54,126 bases of DNA from Oscillospiraceae bacterium (GCA_017438745.1 JAFRUS010000063.1:1-54126); one strand, 5' to 3'; shown: positions 33,863 to 41,858, counted from the first letter of the stretch. Notes: generated from the letters alone by a model not told the origin. A program made the numbers and translations.

Positions 33863-34456
33863 TTAAGCTTTCACCAGCTCAGCGTTGATAATGTCCTCGT
33901 TTTCAGCCATTGCCTGCAGGGTCATGGAAAGCAGTTTGTCAAGTTCCCAGCCAAGCTGATTTGCACCGCGTTCGATCACTTCTCTTGAACAGCCTGCGGC
34001 GAACCCTTTGCTCTTGTACTTCTTTTTCAGGGATTTAAGTTCCATGTCCTTTGTACTTTTAGACGGACGCATCAGAGCGGCAGCCCAGATAAGACCGGTC
34101 AGTTCGTCAGCAGCAAAAAGCACCTTCTCCATTTCATGTATCGGCTCCACATCAATAGTCACGCCGCAGCCCACAGTTATACCGTAGCCGTGAGAACATA
34201 CTGCATGAATAATATCCTCACTTACTCCGCCTTCTTTCAGCATTTCAGGAGCTTTGAGACAGTGTTCCTCAGGATACAGTTCAAAATCAATGTCATGAAG
34301 CAGTCCGGCAATACCCCAGTATTCTGCTTCATCTCCATATCCCAGCTCGGCAGCATACCATTTCATTACTGCTTCTACAGTCAGGGCGTGCTGAATATGG
34401 AACGGATCTTTGTTGTACTTTTTCAGAAGTTCAAATGCTTCATTTCTTGTTATCAT
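33863..34456 (-). CDS. HD-domain phosphohydrolase-like protein
   Basis: 197 residues. FHIQHALTVEAVM near 20, AGLLHDIDFELYPEEHC near 50 and IIHAVCSHGYG near 80 supply the H...HD...H pattern of HD/HDIG hydrolases that bind a divalent metal pair. The C-terminal half (TGLIWAAALMRPSK and AAGCSREVIERGANQLGW) matches a common clostridial HDIG subgroup. Substrate unknown. First gene of a three-gene unit under an operator-type promoter nearly identical to that of the C-S lyase gene. Confidence 0.85.
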   Translation of the reverse strand: MITRNEAFELLKKYNKDPFHIQHALTVEAVMKWYAAELGYGDEAEYWGIAGLLHDIDFELYPEEHCLKAPEMLKEGGVSEDIIHAVCSHGYGITVGCGVTIDVEPIHEMEKVLFAADELTGLIWAAALMRPSKSTKDMELKSLKKKYKSKGFAAGCSREVIERGANQLGWELDKLLSMTLQAMAENEDIINAELVKA

Positions 34457-34509
34457 ATTTTATACCTCTTTCAGATGGTGGACAATATTGTAATAAAATC
34501 GTTATACAT

Positions 34510-34561
34510 ATAATGCCTATATATTTAATATGATTATATATCGCGATTCAGAGTTTGTCAA
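34510..34561 (-). promoter_or_regulatory. Operator-type promoter of HD-small protein operon
   Basis: Minus strand TTGACA (34556-34561), 17-bp spacer, TATAAT (34533-34538), then CATATTAAATATATAGG as the likely operator over the start site. Thirty-odd bases match the C-S lyase promoter (36606-36652). Confidence 0.82.
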
Positions 34562-34594
34562 TATTTCTTCAAGGAAAGCTGACTCTAAAAAAAT

Positions 34595-34652
34595 GTGCGC
34601 CCGCGGGCGCACTGTCGGTAGTACAGGCGCTCCGGTGAAACCGGGGCGCCTG
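34595..34652. repeat. GC-palindrome repeat copy 2 with adjoining terminator stem
   Basis: 34595-34612 repeats the palindrome at 33347; 34624-34652 is CAGGCGC...GCGCCTG with inner CCGG/CCGG pairing. On the minus strand the palindrome is followed by ATTTTTTT, so the pair can terminate the relE-like gene. Confidence 0.75.
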
Positions 34653-34660
34653 TTCCTTTA

Positions 34661-34990
34661 CTAATCTGATATATCTCTCAATATATTTTTCTGATCTTTA
34701 CGACCATAAGCAACATATAATACATTAACAATATTCTGATTTTCATTAATAGTAAAATACGCAATATATTTCTTTATAATCATTTTATGTATTCCTTCAG
34801 AACGCCATGGTTCCTCATTTACTAAAGGAATTCGTGAAGGCATACTATCGAGTTTGCTCAATTCATTACGTATATAATTAATAGTCTTTACTGCCGCTTG
34901 AGGAGACATAAGATTATATGCAATATGACGTGCTATATCTCTCAAAGAATCATATGCTTTCTCAGTCATTCTCACTTCATATTGTTCCAT
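34661..34990 (-). CDS. RelE/ParE-family toxin
   Basis: 109 residues with the compact RelE/ParE fold: TEKAYDSLRDIARHIAYNL helices, SMPSRIPLVNEEPW linker and the C-terminal KKYIAYFTINENQNIVNVLYVAYGRKD strands. Such toxins cleave ribosome-bound mRNA (RelE) or poison gyrase (ParE); which applies is not decidable. Overlaps the antitoxin by 14 nt. Confidence 0.9.
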   Translation of the reverse strand: MEQYEVRMTEKAYDSLRDIARHIAYNLMSPQAAVKTINYIRNELSKLDSMPSRIPLVNEEPWRSEGIHKMIIKKYIAYFTINENQNIVNVLYVAYGRKDQKNILRDISD

Positions 34991-35294
34991 TTTCTATTTC
35001 ACCAATAATTGCATCGCATGATTCATCAACTGAAAGTGTTTTACCGTTTTTAGACTGTTCGAGACTTTCTGCCATAATGGCATCAAATTCTTCTTTTTTC
35101 ATTTCATCTAATGCCTTCGGAATCGCTGTTGGTATTGATGGTCTGAACGGCAGACCATTCCACAGTATTATTTCACGATAAAACATATTAATTGCCGTAG
35201 AAACAGGGATACCAAGCTTAGTCATTACAGCTTCAGCCTGCTCTTTGATTTCAGGTTCAACTCTTGCAGTTACATTTGCTGTTCTTGTTGCCAT
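34977..35294 (-). CDS. RelB/DinJ-family antitoxin
   Basis: 105 residues from the ATG at 35294 (AAAGGTGG 8 nt upstream; an in-frame GTG 12 nt earlier is inside the RBS). N-terminal ribbon-helix-helix (TANVTARVEPEIKEQAEAVMTKLGIPVSTAINMFYREII) binds DNA as a dimer; the acidic C-terminus wraps the toxin. The unit sits inside the sulfur region but has its own operator, so it is probably a passenger. Confidence 0.92.
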   Translation of the reverse strand: MATRTANVTARVEPEIKEQAEAVMTKLGIPVSTAINMFYREIILWNGLPFRPSIPTAIPKALDEMKKEEFDAIMAESLEQSKNGKTLSVDESCDAIIGEIENGTI

Positions 35295-35319
35295 AATATC
35301 AGCCACCTTTCTACATTCT

Positions 35320-35356
35320 ATTATAGCAGATTGTATTGCAATTTACAATACAATCT
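35320..35356 (-). promoter_or_regulatory. Promoter and palindromic operator of relBE-like pair
   Basis: TATAAT (35320-35325, minus strand) with a weak TTGTAA -35 (35343-35348) 17 bp away. A perfect dyad with 11-bp arms (AGATTGTATTG at 35328-35338 and its complement at 35346-35356) covers the promoter, as in autorepressed RelB systems. Confidence 0.82.
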
Positions 35357-35405
35357 ACAGAAAAAATGTGCCTGTTCCCTCTGCAGAAAACAGTGTAGAT
35401 TTCTT

Positions 35406-36569
35406 CTACCGCATATCCTTAACCACTGTAACAAGTCTTTCAAGTCCGTCATGCACCACACATTCAGGGCAGGCGATGTTCATACGCAGGAAGCCTTCAC
35501 CGCCGCTTCCGAACTGGGCTCCGTCGGACAGAAACAACCCTGTACGTTTGCGTATACTCTGTGCAAGACTGCAGTCACTGTCTGCCGAAACTTTTCTCCC
35601 GTCTATCCAGAGCAGATATGTGGCCTGCGAAGGAATAAGCTTCAGTTCTGGTAGTTCAGCTTCCAGTACTGTTCTGACAAGCTGCTTGTTTTTAAAAAGA
35701 TACTGACGCAAATCGTCAAGCCATGCACCGCCCTTCTGAAAAGCTGAAACCGCCGCCTGTACCGCAAATGAATTTACACCGTCGATTCTCTGGGAATGCA
35801 GACCTTCTTTTATTCGGCGTCTGATATGACTATCCGGTATTACTATCGCTGAAGTATGCAGTCCTGCAAGATTAAATGCTTTTGTCGGAGAAATACAGAT
35901 GACACTGCTGCCGGCATTATCGGATGAAGCACTCAGATAAGGGACATAATTTATACCGGGATCAGTGATATCACAGTGTATCTCATCAGAAACAACAATA
36001 ACATCGTTTTCCCTTGCAAGCCTGCCAACAGCAGCAAGAGTTTCTCTGTCCCAGATTATCCCGCCCGGATTATGCGGATTGCTGAGAATAATCATTTTCG
36101 TTCTGCTGTCGCTTAGCTGCCGTTCAAGAAGGTTATAATCTATTCTGTATTCATCTCCGTCATAGACGAGAGGACATTCAAGTACTGTGCGTCCGTTGCT
36201 GCGAATACAGTCATAAAAGCAGTGGTAGACCGGAGAAAGCAGCACTACATTATCACCTGTATTAGTAAGTTCACGGATACAGGTGCATATCGTCGGAAGT
36301 ACACCCGGACTGAACAGCATCTGCCGTCTTTCAAACTTCAGATCATGCCGTGACTGCCACCATTCAATATATGCCTGATACCATTCATCAGGCAGAAAAG
36401 AATAACCGAAAACACCATTAGAGAGTCTTTTCTGCAATTCTTCAAGTATCTCAGGTGCAGCCGGAAAATCCATATCTGCTATCCACATAGGCAGCTCATT
36501 CTGCAGCACATTCCATTTCGCCGAATTAGTACCGCTGCGATCAGTCACATGATCAAAATCGTATTTCAT
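35406..36569 (-). CDS. MalY/PatB-type cystathionine beta-lyase (C-S lyase)
   Basis: 387-residue fold-type I PLP enzyme. WIADMDFPAAPEI near 30, the SNPHNPGGIIWD block near 165, SDEIHCDI near 195 and the PLP lysine in SPTKAFNLAGLHTS near 230 are the MalY/PatB signature. These enzymes cleave cystathionine, cysteine or S-conjugates to release thiol, pyruvate and ammonia. Stand-alone gene with an operator-type promoter, beside a LysR gene. In this setting it likely frees homocysteine or methanethiol-type products. Confidence 0.93.
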   Translation of the reverse strand: MKYDFDHVTDRSGTNSAKWNVLQNELPMWIADMDFPAAPEILEELQKRLSNGVFGYSFLPDEWYQAYIEWWQSRHDLKFERRQMLFSPGVLPTICTCIRELTNTGDNVVLLSPVYHCFYDCIRSNGRTVLECPLVYDGDEYRIDYNLLERQLSDSRTKMIILSNPHNPGGIIWDRETLAAVGRLARENDVIVVSDEIHCDITDPGINYVPYLSASSDNAGSSVICISPTKAFNLAGLHTSAIVIPDSHIRRRIKEGLHSQRIDGVNSFAVQAAVSAFQKGGAWLDDLRQYLFKNKQLVRTVLEAELPELKLIPSQATYLLWIDGRKVSADSDCSLAQSIRKRTGLFLSDGAQFGSGGEGFLRMNIACPECVVHDGLERLVTVVKDMR

Positions 36570-36605
36570 ATGTCATTTGCCGTTCCTTTCTGTGATGTGC
36601 ACTAA

Positions 36606-36652
36606 ACCTATATATTCAATATGATTATATATCGCAGTTCGAAATTTGTCAA
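36606..36652 (-). promoter_or_regulatory. Operator-type promoter of C-S lyase gene
   Basis: Minus strand TTGACA (36647-36652), 17-bp spacer, TATAAT (36624-36629), then CATATTGAATATATAGG. Nearly the same sequence as the HD operon promoter. Confidence 0.82.
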
Positions 36653-36665
36653 TAACAGACGCAGG

Positions 36666-36699
36666 AACAGCCGCTCCATTCATGACCGGAGCGGCTGTT
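36666..36699. terminator. Terminator-like hairpin after LysR gene 1
   Basis: AACAGCCGCTCC (36666-36677) pairs with GGAGCGGCTGTT (36688-36699), 12 bp perfect. The T-rich flank is on the plus side (TATTTG), so efficiency in the lysR direction is uncertain. Confidence 0.55.
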
Positions 36700-36710
36700 T
36701 ATTTGTGTAG

Positions 36711-37667
36711 CTATGATATTCTCCTATGAACCGAATCGCCGTGGATCTCCTTGCTTTCGTCAAGGATCGCCGCAATCTCATCAAGGAACTGTTCACCCAT
36801 ACTGCTGAGTTCCCAGTTCTTCTTTGTTATGTATCCGATAGTCATGGTACCCTGAGTAGATTCATCTGACTTAAACGGAATGACCAGGAAGTGATCACCG
36901 CTCAGTTTTTCCGAGTAGATACTCGAACAGAGCGTATAGCCGTTAAGTCCTTCCATAAGATTCATCATGGTCGCTCGGTCAGTGGCTTTGATCGTCTTCT
37001 GACAGGCGTGCTCGATCATGATCTCCTCGGCAAAATAGATATCCGTTTCACCGCCCTGTTCAAACGACATGCACGGATACGGTTCAAGCTGTTCAAAGTC
37101 AAGTTCCTTTTCTCCGGCTAACGGATGTGATTTTGCCAGATAAACACTTGCAGGGCATTCAATGAGAGGAATGAAATCAAGTTCATGCTCTTTTAAAAGC
37201 CTTGTGATAACTCTCTGGTTCGTCTCACAGATATAAAGAATTCCTATCTCGCTTTTGAGCGTGCTTACATCATTTATTACATCTATAGTCTTTGTCTCGC
37301 GCAGAGCCAGATCAAACTGATTGGAGTCGTAGTGCTTCGCCATTCTTATAAATGCGTTTACCGCAAATGAGTAGTGCTGCATTGAAACCGCGAATTTTCT
37401 GCGGCATTTTACCTCGTCACCGTAGCACTCCATTACCTCCTCGTACTGCTGAAATACTCTTCTTATACGACGAAGAAATTCCTCCCCTTCAACTGTCGGA
37501 ATAACTCCCCTGTGAGTTCTGTGAAATACAGATATCCCTATTTCCTTTTCCACTTCCCTTACTGCCCCTGTCAGAGTAGGCTGTGCGATAAAAAGCTTTT
37601 CCGCCGCCTTGTTCATTGAACTGCACTCCGCAATGGTCAGTACATAGTTTATCTGCTGTAAAGTCAT
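36711..37667 (-). CDS. LysR-family transcriptional regulator 1 (sulfur-type)
   Basis: 318 residues. N-terminal winged helix (LQQINYVLTIAECSSMNKAAEKLFIAQPTLTGAVREVEKEIG, about 2-45), linker helix and a two-lobed effector domain beginning FAVSMQHYSFAVNAFI. Close paralogue of LysR 2 (40935-41858) with the same SMNKA recognition region and QHYSFAV motif. The streptococcal and clostridial relatives of this type control cysteine/methionine genes. It is divergent from metK, with a CTATAG dyad between them. RBS AAGGAG. Confidence 0.93.
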   Translation of the reverse strand: MTLQQINYVLTIAECSSMNKAAEKLFIAQPTLTGAVREVEKEIGISVFHRTHRGVIPTVEGEEFLRRIRRVFQQYEEVMECYGDEVKCRRKFAVSMQHYSFAVNAFIRMAKHYDSNQFDLALRETKTIDVINDVSTLKSEIGILYICETNQRVITRLLKEHELDFIPLIECPASVYLAKSHPLAGEKELDFEQLEPYPCMSFEQGGETDIYFAEEIMIEHACQKTIKATDRATMMNLMEGLNGYTLCSSIYSEKLSGDHFLVIPFKSDESTQGTMTIGYITKKNWELSSMGEQFLDEIAAILDESKEIHGDSVHRRIS

Positions 37668-37794
37668 ACATGCTCCTTATCTTAACAAAACAACAGCTTC
37701 TCCGTTTCCGTAAGAAGCTGTCATGATCGCTGGTGTATTTTTATGGAGGTAATACACTGGTATACTAATGTTAATGTTATTTCCGTATGACTAT

Positions 37795-37823
37795 ATTATA
37801 ACCGTTGTATGAAGACCTGTCCA
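37795..37823 (-). promoter_or_regulatory. Regulon promoter of LysR gene 1
   Basis: Minus strand GAATTGGACA with TGGACA at 37818-37823, 17-bp spacer, TATAAT at 37795-37800. Confidence 0.77.
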
Positions 37824-37864
37824 ATTCATAAAAACCATAGCCGGCTATCAATAAACCCTATAAC

Positions 37865-37892
37865 CTATAGGTTTAATCAGTTAAAACTATAG
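37865..37892. promoter_or_regulatory. LysR-type dyad between lysR 1 and metK
   Basis: A 28-bp imperfect palindrome with CTATAG at both ends and TTTAA/TTAAAA inside. It is 21 bp upstream of the metK -35 and 41 bp from the lysR -35, the expected place for a LysR activator acting on both promoters. The length and TATAG...CTATA ends resemble the MET-box of streptococci. Confidence 0.68.
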
Positions 37893-37913
37893 CCTGTAAT
37901 AAATTTTATGAAT

Positions 37914-37942
37914 TAGACAGCCTGCAGAGGTTATGATACAAT
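37914..37942 (+). promoter_or_regulatory. Regulon promoter of metK
   Basis: GAATTAGACA with TAGACA at 37914-37919, 17-bp spacer, TACAAT at 37937-37942, giving a leader of almost 400 nt before metK. Confidence 0.73.
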
Positions 37943-38027
37943 AGTGACTGTAATCATTATTTCAATTTAAACAATAACGCTGATTATTCCATAAGTCAGC
38001 CAGAGGAACTTATAAAGTTTCTCATTC

Positions 38028-38072
38028 TCCCAGTCAGCAGATCCGGGGCATCCGGATCTGCCTCTTAAAAAT
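38028..38072. repeat. Partial interspersed repeat in the metK leader
   Basis: CAGATCCGG...CCGGATCTG hairpin near the start of the leader; further repeat modules (ACGCTGATAAGATCAGC, GGGGTTCGGGCAAAGCCCGG) follow the attenuator at 38268-38316. Confidence 0.55.
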
Positions 38073-38104
38073 GTTTCAGAAAAAAAGGAAGGAGTAATTC
38101 CGCG

Positions 38105-38188
38105 ATGAAAATATGTTGTCACTGTTGTAACAGAAAACCGGAAAATAGAATAATGAATTATCGGGGAAAGACTGCTTTCGCAGAATGA
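38105..38188 (+). CDS. Cysteine-rich leader peptide upstream of metK
   Basis: 27 codons starting MKICCHCCNRK, with cysteine at 4, 5, 7 and 8, preceded by AAGGAAGGAG 10 nt before the ATG. A terminator hairpin follows 36 nt after the stop codon, then metK. With the similar leader at 16480-16587 this makes two independent Cys-leader/terminator units in one window, at genes spending or making sulfur amino acids. Cysteinyl-tRNA-dependent attenuation is the natural reading; the antiterminator pairing is not evident by eye. Confidence 0.72.
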   Translation: MKICCHCCNRKPENRIMNYRGKTAFAE

Positions 38189-38224
38189 TCGTGCCTTGTA
38201 CGGCTATAAAAGAAAAGATCACGG

Positions 38225-38255
38225 GGATGCAGACAGAAAGCTGCGTCCTTTTTTT
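38225..38255 (+). terminator. Attenuator terminator in the metK leader
   Basis: GGATGCAG (38225-38232) pairs with CTGCGTCC (38241-38248), 8 bp with one G:U and an 8-nt loop, followed by seven T. Confidence 0.88.
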
Positions 38256-38347
38256 ATTGCGGGAACGCTGATAAGATCAGCAGGGGTTCGGGCAAAGCCC
38301 GGCAACATTCACACAATTAAGATATTAAATGAAAGAGGTACATTATA

Positions 38348-39541
38348 ATGAGCAGATATATTTTCACATCAGAATCAGTAACAGAAGGACATCCGGACAA
38401 AGTAGCAGACAGAATCTCAGATTCCATCCTTGATGCTTATCTTGCGAAGGATCCGGCAGCAAGAGTTGCAGCCGAAACAGTTATCAAGAACAACACAGTA
38501 ATACTCGCAGGCGAGATAAGCTCATCTGCTGAGATCGACACGGAAAAGGTAGTACGTGACGCAATTAACGACATAGGATACAACAGCGAAGAACTCGGTT
38601 TCGACGGCCATTCCGCAGAGATAATCAATCTTCTTGACCGCCAGTCACCTGACATTGCTCAGGGCGTTGATTCAGCACTTGAAGTAAGAGAAGAAAACGG
38701 TGACGAGATCGGTGCCGGCGACCAGGGTATCATTTTCGGATATGCCGTAAACGAAACACCTGAACTTCTCCCGCTTCCTATCTCACTGGCTCACAGACTT
38801 TCACACCGTCTCGCTGAGGTAAGAAAGAACGGAACACTCCCGTATCTCCGTCCGGACGGCAAGACTCAGGTATCAGTAATTTATGAAGACGGCAATGCAG
38901 TCGGAATCGATACTATTCTCGTTTCAACTCAGCACGACGAAGAAGTTACACAGGACAAGCTCCGTGCAGACCTTATAAAGAACGTCATCGTACCTGTTAT
39001 CCCGAAAAAATGGCTTACAGGTGATGTACGAATTCTTGTAAACCCTACTGGCCGTTTCGTTATCGGCGGACCAGTCGGCGACAGCGGACTTACAGGACGC
39101 AAAATAATCGTTGACACATACGGCGGTGCTGCTCACCACGGCGGCGGCGCATTCAGCGGCAAGGATTCAACCAAGGTTGACAGAAGTGCCGCCTACGCTG
39201 CAAGATGGGCAGCGAAAAATATCGTCGCAGCAGGTCTTGCAAAACGCGCCGAGATCCAGCTCGCATACGCCATCGGCGTTGCCGCTCCGGTATCAGTTTA
39301 CGTAAACACATTCGGCACAGGCGTTATCACCGACGAAGAAATTCAGGCAGCAGTTACTGAAATATTCGACTTCACTCCAGGCGGAATAATCCGTGACCTC
39401 GACCTCAGAAAGCCGGTATTCGCCGCAACATCAGCCTACGGCCACTTCGGCAGACCTGACGCAGACTTCACCTGGGAACGTACAAACAAGGCAGAAGAAC
39501 TTAAAAATGCTGTACGCAAGGTAACAAAGTACGCAGGTTAA
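38348..39541 (+). CDS. metK: S-adenosylmethionine synthetase
   Basis: 397 residues, standard length. [20 protein letters not shown] at the N-terminus, [12 protein letters not shown] near 123, the P-loop-like [21 protein letters not shown] near 238 and [16 protein letters not shown] near 262 are the MetK signatures. Makes SAM from methionine and ATP; that it carries a regulon promoter and a Cys leader suggests SAM formation is matched to cysteine supply. RBS AGAGG. Confidence 0.98.
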   Translation: MSRYIFTSESVTEGHPDKVADRISDSILDAYLAKDPAARVAAETVIKNNTVILAGEISSSAEIDTEKVVRDAINDIGYNSEELGFDGHSAEIINLLDRQSPDIAQGVDSALEVREENGDEIGAGDQGIIFGYAVNETPELLPLPISLAHRLSHRLAEVRKNGTLPYLRPDGKTQVSVIYEDGNAVGIDTILVSTQHDEEVTQDKLRADLIKNVIVPVIPKKWLTGDVRILVNPTGRFVIGGPVGDSGLTGRKIIVDTYGGAAHHGGGAFSGKDSTKVDRSAAYAARWAAKNIVAAGLAKRAEIQLAYAIGVAAPVSVYVNTFGTGVITDEEIQAAVTEIFDFTPGGIIRDLDLRKPVFAATSAYGHFGRPDADFTWERTNKAEELKNAVRKVTKYAG

Positions 39542-39614
39542 TTTCTTCTGTTGCTCTCTCCCCTTTGTTCATTTCCGTTGCCACCGGAAATGCAATTTCC
39601 ATATAACATAAGAG

Positions 39615-39665
39615 ACAGAAAGACCGTTCAGTTTTAAAATCTGAACGGTCTTTCTGTGTTTTTTT
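39615..39665 (+). terminator. Terminator of metK
   Basis: 17-bp perfect stem (39615-39631 with 39641-39657, ACAGAAAGACCGTTCAG) followed by GTTTTTTT. Confidence 0.95.
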
Positions 39666-39756
39666 CCGGTATTAAAAGATAGTATCCTTATTGCATTTGT
39701 CTTTGCTACAAATTCTTTAACACTGATTTTAAAACTGTTTAATCCTGATTGACTTT

Positions 39757-39782
39757 TAATTATGGCGAATTCGCCATAATTA
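39757..39782. promoter_or_regulatory. 26-bp perfect palindrome in the metK-DUF1016 gap
   Basis: A perfect palindrome centred on GGCGAATTCGCC with A/T-rich ends. TTGACT lies at 39750-39755 and TATAAT can be read on the minus strand at its right edge, but no complete promoter and no gene is apparent. The rest of 39666-39900 is A/T-rich and empty. Confidence 0.5.
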
Positions 39783-39902
39783 TAGTGAACGTCATAAATA
39801 TTTTTACTAAAAAGAACATAAAGAACCATGCCTTAATTCCGTAAACCTCTGTGCTATAATAAAAAGCAAAAGCCGGCAATGTGGGGGCTGGTGAAGATTT
39901 CA

Positions 39903-39973
39903 CATTACCTCATATAAAAAGAATCCCCCTGAAAGCAGCATCATAATTTGCATGCCGCCTTAGGGAGAGAAAA
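39903..39973. repeat. 71-bp direct repeat, left copy (contains terminator)
   Basis: About 85% identical to 40861-40931 in the same orientation. It contains a terminator stem (39925-39967, CCCCCTGA...TTAGGGAG with GCAGCAT pairing) serving the DUF1016 gene on the minus strand. Confidence 0.85.
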
Positions 39974-39988
39974 AACTATTTCTGAAGT

Positions 39989-40843
39989 TTAAACTGTAGT
40001 TTCATCCATGCCTCCTGTTTCCTCTTCAATCCATTGAGCTAATTTCTTCTGTAACTCTTTCTTATCAGGAAGATATAGTGCATATTGAGAAGCAAAAACA
40101 TTACTATCTTTAGGTAAGGTAATTTCCACCAATGCATCATTTTTTTCTTTGCAAAGTAGTATTCCAATAGTAGGATTTTCATCGGAAAGTTTTCTATATC
40201 GGTCAAAGAAATTAACATACATCTGCATTTGTCCAAGATCCTGATGAGTCAGCTTGTCCGTTTTTAAATCTATCAGGACATAGCAACGCAAAAGTCTGTT
40301 ATAAAATACAAGATCAACATAAAAATTATCCTCATCAAAAGTGAAACGTTTTTGTCTTGCTTCAAAAAGATAACCTTTACCAAGTTCTAATAGAAAAGTC
40401 TGCAATTTATCGATTATAGCTGTTTCTAGTTCAGTTTCAGAATATTCAGCCTTTTCCTCCATTCCAAGGAACTCCAGTACAGTAGGCTGCTTCATAATAT
40501 CAGATGGCTGAGTAACGATCTGTCCTTGTTCCGCAAGTTCCAAAATCTTATCCTTATTTCTACTCAAAGCAATTCGTTCATACAAACTCGAATTGTATTG
40601 CCTTTGAAGTGTACGTATACTCCAGTTTTCACGAGCCGCTTCTATTTCATAAAAAGAACGCTCGCTGTCATTTTTTATCCGCATTAACAATAGATAATGA
40701 GACCATGGTAGCGTAAATGGATTACCGTTTTTAAAAAAGCTAAACACTGTTTCGCTTTTTTTAACTGCAAAGAGTTCAACAGCTTCATCACTTATACGCT
40801 CTTTATTTGTTCTCCCCCCCTCCTTGTGGTGCTCCCTTTGCAT
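39989..40843 (-). CDS. DUF1016/YhcG-family PD-(D/E)XK nuclease, N-terminally truncated
   Basis: 284 residues. The C-terminal nuclease domain is complete: FYVDLVFYNRLLRCYVLIDLKTDKLTHQDLGQMQMYVNFFDR (about 190-235) has the D...D-x-K-type core. Upstream, PWSHYLLLMRIKNDSERSFYEIEA and SIRTLQRQYNSSLYER belong to the family's helical domain, but the first 80-100 residues of normal family members are missing and the present N-terminus (MQREHHKEGGR) looks unrelated. Flanking 71-bp direct repeats suggest a cassette inserted and later damaged. It may be a remnant rather than an active protein. Confidence 0.8.
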   Translation of the reverse strand: MQREHHKEGGRTNKERISDEAVELFAVKKSETVFSFFKNGNPFTLPWSHYLLLMRIKNDSERSFYEIEAARENWSIRTLQRQYNSSLYERIALSRNKDKILELAEQGQIVTQPSDIMKQPTVLEFLGMEEKAEYSETELETAIIDKLQTFLLELGKGYLFEARQKRFTFDEDNFYVDLVFYNRLLRCYVLIDLKTDKLTHQDLGQMQMYVNFFDRYRKLSDENPTIGILLCKEKNDALVEITLPKDSNVFASQYALYLPDKKELQKKLAQWIEEETGGMDETTV

Positions 40844-40860
40844 AGACCTATCTAAATTTA

Positions 40861-40931
40861 CATTTCTTCATATAAAAAGAATCTCCCTGAAAGCAGCATC
40901 AACATTTGCATGCTGCCTCAGGGAGAGAAAA
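40861..40931. repeat. 71-bp direct repeat, right copy (contains LysR 2 terminator)
   Basis: Partner of 39903-39973. Its stem (40883-40925, CTCCCTGA...TCAGGGAG with inner GCAGCAT pairing) with ATTCTTTTTAT on the minus strand ends the LysR 2 gene. Confidence 0.85.
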
Positions 40932-40934
40932 TTT

Positions 40935-41858
40935 TTATTCTTCAATTCCAAGATACTTCTTCAGTTCTTCAATATAGATCTCAGCCATCTCGCTTAAGAT
41001 TACGTTTTTAAGAGTTATATATCCGATCTCCATAGCCTCGTCTGTGCCGTCATTTTCATCTTCAAACGGAACGGCGATATAGTCTGAACCGTTGAGTTCC
41101 TCACATATGATACCGGAACAGAGGGTGTAACCGTTGAGACCAATCATCAGATTGAGCATGGTCGCACGGTCGTTGGCTTTGATCACGCGCTGATAGTCGT
41201 TGGTGCTGAGGATCTCTTCGGCAAAATAGAAGGAGCTGTTGTCACCCTGTTCAAATGACAGACACGGATAATCAGCAAGTTCATCAAAGGTTATCTTATC
41301 TTTACCCGCAAGCGGATGTCCCTTCCACAGATAAACGTATGCAGCGCACTTGGTAAGAGGATGAAATACGATACCGTTTGAATGCAGAAGTTTTGTCAGC
41401 GATTTTCTGTTGAAATCATTGAGATAGATAATACCTATCTCGCTGCGGAAGCCGGCAACGTCACTTATTATTTCAGCAGTCTTGGTCTCACGGACAGCAA
41501 ATTCATATTCTGCTGTATCGAACTCCTTGACCATTTCAACGAAGGCTTTTACGGCAAAGGAATAGTGCTGTGTTGACACTCCGAATTTCTTCTTGACCGC
41601 ACCTTTAGTGCTGTACTTTTCAGAAAGGATCTCGAACTGACCGACTACCTGACGTGCGTACTGAATAAATTCCGCTCCGTCATTGGTAAGCGTAACACCG
41701 CGTCCCGTTCTGTTGAAGATCTTGATGCCTATTTCCTTTTCAAGTTCCTGTACAGATGAAGTAAGGGACGGCTGTGAAACATAGAGCTGTTCTGAAGCCT
41801 TGTTCATTGATCCTGTCGATGAGATCACGAGTATATATTTTAACTGCTGTAAAGTCAT
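40935..41858 (-). CDS. LysR-family transcriptional regulator 2 (sulfur-type)
   Basis: 307 residues; DNA-binding domain LQQLKYILVISSTGSMNKASEQLYVSQPSLTSSVQELEKEIG, then effector domain with FGVSTQHYSFAVKAFVEM. Paralogue of LysR 1. Its own promoter has a 38-bp CTATAG dyad immediately after the -10, typical of tight autorepression. Divergence in effector pockets suggests the two regulators sense different sulfur metabolites, for example O-acetylserine versus homocysteine derivatives (inference). Confidence 0.93.
   Translation of the reverse strand: MTLQQLKYILVISSTGSMNKASEQLYVSQPSLTSSVQELEKEIGIKIFNRTGRGVTLTNDGAEFIQYARQVVGQFEILSEKYSTKGAVKKKFGVSTQHYSFAVKAFVEMVKEFDTAEYEFAVRETKTAEIISDVAGFRSEIGIIYLNDFNRKSLTKLLHSNGIVFHPLTKCAAYVYLWKGHPLAGKDKITFDELADYPCLSFEQGDNSSFYFAEEILSTNDYQRVIKANDRATMLNLMIGLNGYTLCSGIICEELNGSDYIAVPFEDENDGTDEAMEIGYITLKNVILSEMAEIYIEELKKYLGIEE

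Noticed and set aside
37943..38347. SAM riboswitch or T-box in the metK leader (GGAGTAATTCCGCG recalls the T-box sequence)
   Set aside because: The conserved S-box core and T-box stem I elements are not visible, and the match overlaps the ribosome binding site of the cysteine-rich leader frame, which explains it better.
39569..39829. An 86-codon minus-strand frame over the metK terminator and the 26-bp palindrome
   Set aside because: It reads through a terminator and a palindrome, has no good start and looks non-coding.
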